A stretch of 64,000 bases of DNA from Clarireedia homoeocarpa (lineage: Eukaryota > Ascomycota > Leotiomycetes > Helotiales > Rutstroemiaceae). The stretch lies in NCBI GenBank assembly GCA_001465935.1, contig LNKV01000014.1, positions 434,001 through 498,000 of the forward strand, given 5' to 3'. Shown in pieces: positions 59,172-64,000 of the stretch. The notes below the pieces were generated by a model. That model saw only the letters and a list, made by a program, of their open reading frames with translations, made no database searches and was not told where the DNA came from. The translations under genes and the position numbers were made by a program. The first letter of the stretch is position 1. Every line of letters begins with the position of its first letter.

Positions 59172-62100
59172 ATGGCAGCCACAAAGACTACGAATCTACC
59201 AATAATCCCATTAGCACAAGGTACTGTCCTATTACCTGGAATCATTCTACGTATACCGGTATCGGGCCATCAATCAGATATTCCTGCCCTACTCTCTGCA
59301 ATCTATAGCAACGCTGCATCAGCGACACCGGGTCAACGATTGGAAAATGTCAATATCGCTTGTGTGCCACTCAATTCGCCATTCCTCACTGCGGATGGCC
59401 AAAAGATGATTGAAGAGGCGAAACAAAGCCCAAGTTCTAGCGACCGATCAGACATTGCGCAATCGAATATATCAAAGGAGGATTTATTTGGATATGGTGT
59501 GGCTGCAAAGATATCTGGGGTGGAAGGCACAACAGGCCGTTCTGGAGAGTTTGCTTTGCTCGTTGAGGGAGTGGCTCGGATAAGGGTGGGTAACATCACA
59601 AAAGAGAAACCGTTTCTCGAAGGAGAAGTTACATACCTTCCGGATGAAGGTTAGAGAACGATAATCCAGCTGTGTTGCAGTTGAGCTAATTAGTGACAGA
59701 TGTATCCGCGGACAATGTCGCCGTTCAAGGGCTGTTCATACATCTTAAACAGCTATCAAGGGAACTGCTGACTTTACTTCGACTCTCATCCCTATTGCCG
59801 CGCACACACGGCGGACTTTCCCCGATACTTGCTCGACGCCTCGAGGTGTACATAGCCAAGAAGGATATAACAGAAGCCGGAACTTTGGCTGATTTTATGA
59901 CAAATGTGGTTGAAGCTTCATTGGAAGAAAAATTAATGGTCCTCGCTGCGCTCCCCATCAAAGACCGTCTAGAGAAAGCAATTGAGCTGCTGCAACGACA
60001 GGTTGACTCAATCAAGAGCAACGTTAAAATCACGACAGTGACAACATCTAACATCCCTGCTAATATTGACATTGATCAATTTAACAAGCTCAACGCATAC
60101 CGCATGCGAAGACCTGGAATGTCTGGGATGCCATTACCGCCTGGGATGCCAATACCGCCCGGAATGGCAGGTGGTTCGCAGGACGATGAGCAAGAACCGA
60201 ATGAAATAGAAGAACTCAAGAAGAAAATTGAAAGTGCTAACATGACTCCCGAAGCTGCCAAAGTCGCAGATCGGGAGCTCAAGAGGCTGAAAAAAATGAC
60301 ACCGGCTCAGGCCGAATATCAAGTTTGCCGTAGCTATCTAGAGAATCTGATTGAGATTCCATGGACTACGATGACAGAAGACCAACTCGGTGTTGAAACG
60401 TTGTCTAGAGCACGCAAGCAACTTGACGAGGATCATTATGGGCTTGAAAGGGTCAAGAAGAGGCTGCTTGAGTACTTGGCCGTCCTCAAACTCAAACAGA
60501 GCATCAACAATGACGTAAATGCACAGCTGGTTAAGGCGGAGGAAGAGAATGCGACAGAAAAGGTGGAAATACTGAAGAGTAAGAAGATGATTGACAAGTC
60601 CCCAATAGTATGTTAGTCTCCTGTAGAATTTTCCCAACTCCTGTTGACAGAGTATCCCGTAGATGCTACTAGTTGGGCCCCCAGGTGTAGGCAAAACTAG
60701 TTTGGCCAAGTCTGTCGCTACAGCCTTGGGCCGAAAGTTTCACCGGATCTCCCTCGGTGGTGTCAGAGACGAGGCAGAAATCCGAGGTCACCGCAGAACA
60801 TACGTGGCAGCAATGCCTGGTCTGATAGTGAATGGCTTGAAGAAGGTCGGAGTGGCAAATCCTGTCTTCCTCCTAGATGAGATTGACAAGGTTGGGTAAG
60901 TAACGTTGTCATCATGAAAAAGCCTTCAGAGACTGACCCCACTGCTGTAGCACCTCCAACTTCCATGGCGATCCTTCAGCTGCGATGCTTGAGGTTCTAG
61001 ACCCTGAGCAAAATTATACGTTTACTGATCACTACGTCAACATTCCAATCGACCTTAGCAAGGTTCTATTCATTGCTACGGCTAACAGTCTTGACACCAT
61101 ACCACCCCCGCTACTTGACCGAATGGAAACAATCAGTCTCTCAGGATATACTACTCTTGAAAAGCGGCATATCGCTCTACAACATCTTATCCCGAAGCAG
61201 ATACGCACTAGTAAGCCCATAATTATCAGCTGAGTATATTGTGATCGGCCGCTGACGCTGTGTAGACGGGCTCGGGGACGGGCAGGTCGAGTTCAACCAA
61301 GATGTCGTGTCTAAGATCATCGAATCTTATACTCGCGAATCAGGGTAAGTGTTGAAAACCTTTAAGGGTCCTGATACCTCCTAGTTTGTTTTGATTATCC
61401 TTCTTGGAGTGTTACTATGGAGGCCGGCACTTCCGAAATGGCGTGGTTTATCATTGTTACGAAAAATTACTAACCATTCACACTGCAGTGTCCGCAACCT
61501 GGAGCGAGAAATTGGATCTGTGTGCCGTGCTAAAGCTGTAGAATATGCGGAGGCGAAGGACTCAGGCCATATAGGTAATGAATCCTTCCGCGTGATCACT
61601 ATACAGCGAATACTAACCATGCACAGAGAAGTACAAACCACAGGTGTCCGTGGAGGATCTGGAAGAGATACTTGGAATCGAGAAGTTCGATGAAGAAATC
61701 GCGGAGAAGACAAGGTATGCATGCAGTTCATGATAGGCCGAATTTTTTTTGAAACCTGCGGTCTCCATTATAAGTCAAGGCAAAATACTAACAACACGGC
61801 CAGTCGTCCAGGTATTGTCACAGGTCTCGTGGCCTATAGTTCTGGTGGCAACGGAAGCATACTTTTCATCGAAGTGGCCGATATGCCAGGAAGCGGCAGC
61901 GTGCAGCTCACTGGGAAATTGGGTGATGTACTAAAGGAGAGCGTCGAGGTTGCACTGAGTTGGGTGAAGGCTCACGCGTACGAACTGGGTTTGACGCATG
62001 ACCCCTCGGAGAACATTATGAAGAAGAGAAGTATCCATGTGCACTGTCCTTCAGGGGCAATCCCCAAGGTTGGTCTATTCCACGACGTTGTGTTGCCCTT

Positions 62101-62636
62101 CACATTCTAATAATCAAACCAGGATGGTCCATCTGCCGGTATGGCACACACTATTGCGCTGATTTCCCTCTTCTCCGGAAAGGCTGTGCCTCCTACAATG
62201 GCAATGACGGTATGCCTGCCCCTGTTCTTCTCGGATCTCGGAACGTCGCTAATGGTTTGCTTAGGGTGAGATATCGCTACGCGGTCGCGTCACTGCAGTG
62301 GGAGGTATTAAGGAAAAGCTCATTGGAGCCCTTCGCGCTGGTGTCAAGACCGTTCTCTTACCAACACAAAACAGGAAGGAGTAAGCTCGCACAATCTATT
62401 TTTCCCACACTAGTCATCATACTAACGATATATAGCATCAAAGACGTTCCCCAAGAAGTTAAAGATAACCTTGAAATCATCCATGTCGGGTATAGTTCCA
62501 CTCGAATTCTCTCTCTTACATACGTAAACATACTAATACATCTACTAGACATGTTTGGGAAGCAATGCGTCACGTCTGGCCCGAAGCTCATTGGCCTGGC
62601 GAAGAAAATTTTGCCGCTATTGAAAGTCGTCTGTGA
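59172..62636 (+). CDS. LONP2: peroxisomal Lon protease (LonP2 family)
   Basis: Twelve exons: 59172-59649, 59700-60607, 60663-60895, 60951-61210, 61266-61344, 61489-61574, 61627-61714, 61804-62068, 62123-62209, 62265-62380, 62436-62489, 62549-62636; 913 residues. All eleven introns close in frame. It is an ATP-dependent serine protease that removes damaged proteins in the peroxisomal matrix. The N-terminal substrate domain starts LPIIPLAQGTVLLPG. Walker A is GPPGVGKT (467-474), Walker B FLLDEIDKVG (Asp534, Glu535), with TSNFHGDPSAAMLEVLDPEQ following. The protease domain has RPGIVTGLVA, the catalytic Ser803 in KDGPSAGM, and Lys846 43 residues later in GGIKEKL. The last three residues are Ser-Arg-Leu, a peroxisomal targeting signal type 1. 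There is no mitochondrial presequence. A Met/Pro/Gly-rich insert (about 310-340) sits in the middle. Confidence 0.95.
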
Positions 62637-64000
62637 TCCCATCATATAACCCATTGCAATCATATCATATCAGATCCGAAATTTCCCGCGTTCTTGGTGG
62701 AACGAAGGACGCTCGGGAATATGATGTGGAAATTCTTCCGCCTTTTGTTCCTTTTGTCCTTTGTTTCCCTTCCGTCGTTCATTTTTTGAATGAGGAAAAT
62801 GATAGCAATGACGAATAGTTTGGTGTTGGTGTTCAGGCAGCATTTCAAATTTGATTACACAAATTGGCTTTTTCTCTGTACAGTATGTACTCTAGTTATT
62901 TTTTGTAGGAGCTTTGGCGGGGAATTTGAACATGAATTTTGAGGATCTATATTTGATAATAAGATATTGGAAATTTAATGTTACATATAGCCTTACTGTG
63001 TGTCCTGCCTGTTTTGAATAGTATTCAGGCTGCCAGGGCGTATCCAGAGTCAAAGAAAATCTTAGTTTACTGGGTGGTTTCTGGTATCTTCAATCCCTTC
63101 AATCCCTTGTAGATGAAACTCAGAGGACTGCGAAGGATTCCGCCTGCTTGTAGTCCCTATCGCCCGTCACCAAGTACCCCTCGATCTGCGCGGATGAAGT
63201 TATCCGATTCCGCAGGCAAACTCCCATCGGCACAAAGTATGGCCGCGAGCACAAGTTTGGGGTGTTTGATGGAAGGCTCGCAACAGTGGAAGATTTACCC
63301 CAGCACTTGTGATTTAGTCCAGCTAGGCAGAGTTATACCGTGGATGGAATAGTTGTCCTTCTAGTTGAACACGATATATACAGTTCAGGGATGGAGGCAC
63401 AGGGACGTGAGAATGTGATTTGTTATGATGTGATGTGATGTGATGTGATGTGATGTGATGTGCTGAATATGAGGATTGGATTCCTGTTCGCGGGTTGTTC
63501 GTTGGCTGAGAGTCGATGACTGAGTGAGGCTCTATGTGTGTAGTGTAGCAGCCGCGGGGATACGCTGCCGTGGATAGATGGATGGATGAATGAATGAATG
63601 AGCGAGAGTACTGTTTGGGATTGTAGAAGGATATCTGGACAGCTGCTTGTTTTCGTCGTTTTTCGTTGTCTTGGGCGACTCCAACTCACCTACAACTACC
63701 TCCACAACTGGTAATTTACTGTATTTATTGCGCTGAACGCATCCAGCAAGCATGTCATATCATATCATTAACTACCAATAGCACCATATACAGCAGCACA
63801 GCACTCATACAAACAAAACATCTGGGCAAACACGTTTACCCAAATACCCCCTGAAAACAAGGCAAAATACCTGAGGAGTGAGGTGGCGAGGGGGGAAGTA
63901 GGTACGTACCTCCAACTCTCTTATATACAACATCCTAGCCCCTGAATCGATCGCACAAGGAGTGGTGCTGGATATGCATTGGTTATGGGAAAACACAGAT
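62637..64000. other. intergenic end of window, no gene seen
   Basis: 3' flank of the Lon gene. It holds a (TGATG)n run at 63423-63463 and GGAT/GAAT repeats near 63575-63602. No gene is supported up to the window end. Confidence 0.5.
63423..63463. repeat. (ATGTG)n microsatellite
   Basis: About eight tandem ATGTG/TGATG units in non-coding sequence. Confidence 0.9.

Overview
The window is nuclear DNA of a filamentous ascomycete (Pezizomycotina). Genes are split by short introns (mostly 45-145 bp) with GT..AG ends and CTAAC/CTGAC-like branch sites just before the acceptor. The gene set is typical of such fungi: peroxisomal Lon, DUF1774, DUF8004, fungal STAND-type N-terminal domain, Fot1/pogo transposon. 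A Leotiomycete (Sclerotinia/Botrytis relative) is my best guess from general resemblance; no single feature proves it. All splice models were built by eye and checked for reading-frame closure.

Layout. 0-12 kb: a single-exon coiled-coil protein (+), a two-RRM RNA-binding protein (-) and a secreted Ser/Thr-rich cupredoxin protein (-), separated by long non-coding stretches. 12-19 kb: a molybdenum-cofactor gene with MoaA and MoaC parts (-), divergent from a WRAP73/Wdr8 WD40 gene (+), then an EBP-type sterol isomerase (+). 19.7-22.1 kb: a decayed DUF8004 gene (-), followed by about 3.7 kb with no gene. 25.7-30 kb: an M24B aminopeptidase (-) and a 1.85-kb Fot1-like transposon with perfect inverted repeats, flanking TA and one stop in its transposase. 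30.8-35.1 kb: a divergent THP3 / VPS36 pair. 35.7-38 kb: weakly supported hypothetical genes. 38.5-44.2 kb: maltose-type O-acetyltransferase (-), mitochondrial fission protein MTP18 (-), ATP synthase subunit k (+) and an SMP-30 lactonase-like protein (+). 44.8-49.1 kb: a small Cys-rich protein (+) and a 1,114-residue polyglutamine protein with a STAND-type N-terminal domain (-). 50.5-53.5 kb: a DUF1774 membrane protein (+) and an AcpS-type phosphopantetheinyl transferase fused to an RRM-like domain (+). 54.5-57 kb: a receptor-like single-pass membrane protein with a Pro-rich tail (-). 59-62.6 kb: a 12-exon peroxisomal Lon protease ending in SRL (+).

Most genes are unrelated housekeeping functions, with several mitochondrial or peroxisomal: Moco precursor synthesis, MTP18, ATP synthase subunit k, a probable mitochondrial phosphopantetheinyl transferase, Lon. 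I see no secondary-metabolite cluster, tRNA, rRNA or CRISPR array. The most notable points are a splice site that seems to switch the Moco gene between a separate MoaA form and a MoaA-MoaC fusion, the AcpS-RRM fusion, the polyQ STAND-like protein without an NTPase, and a dead DUF8004 gene.
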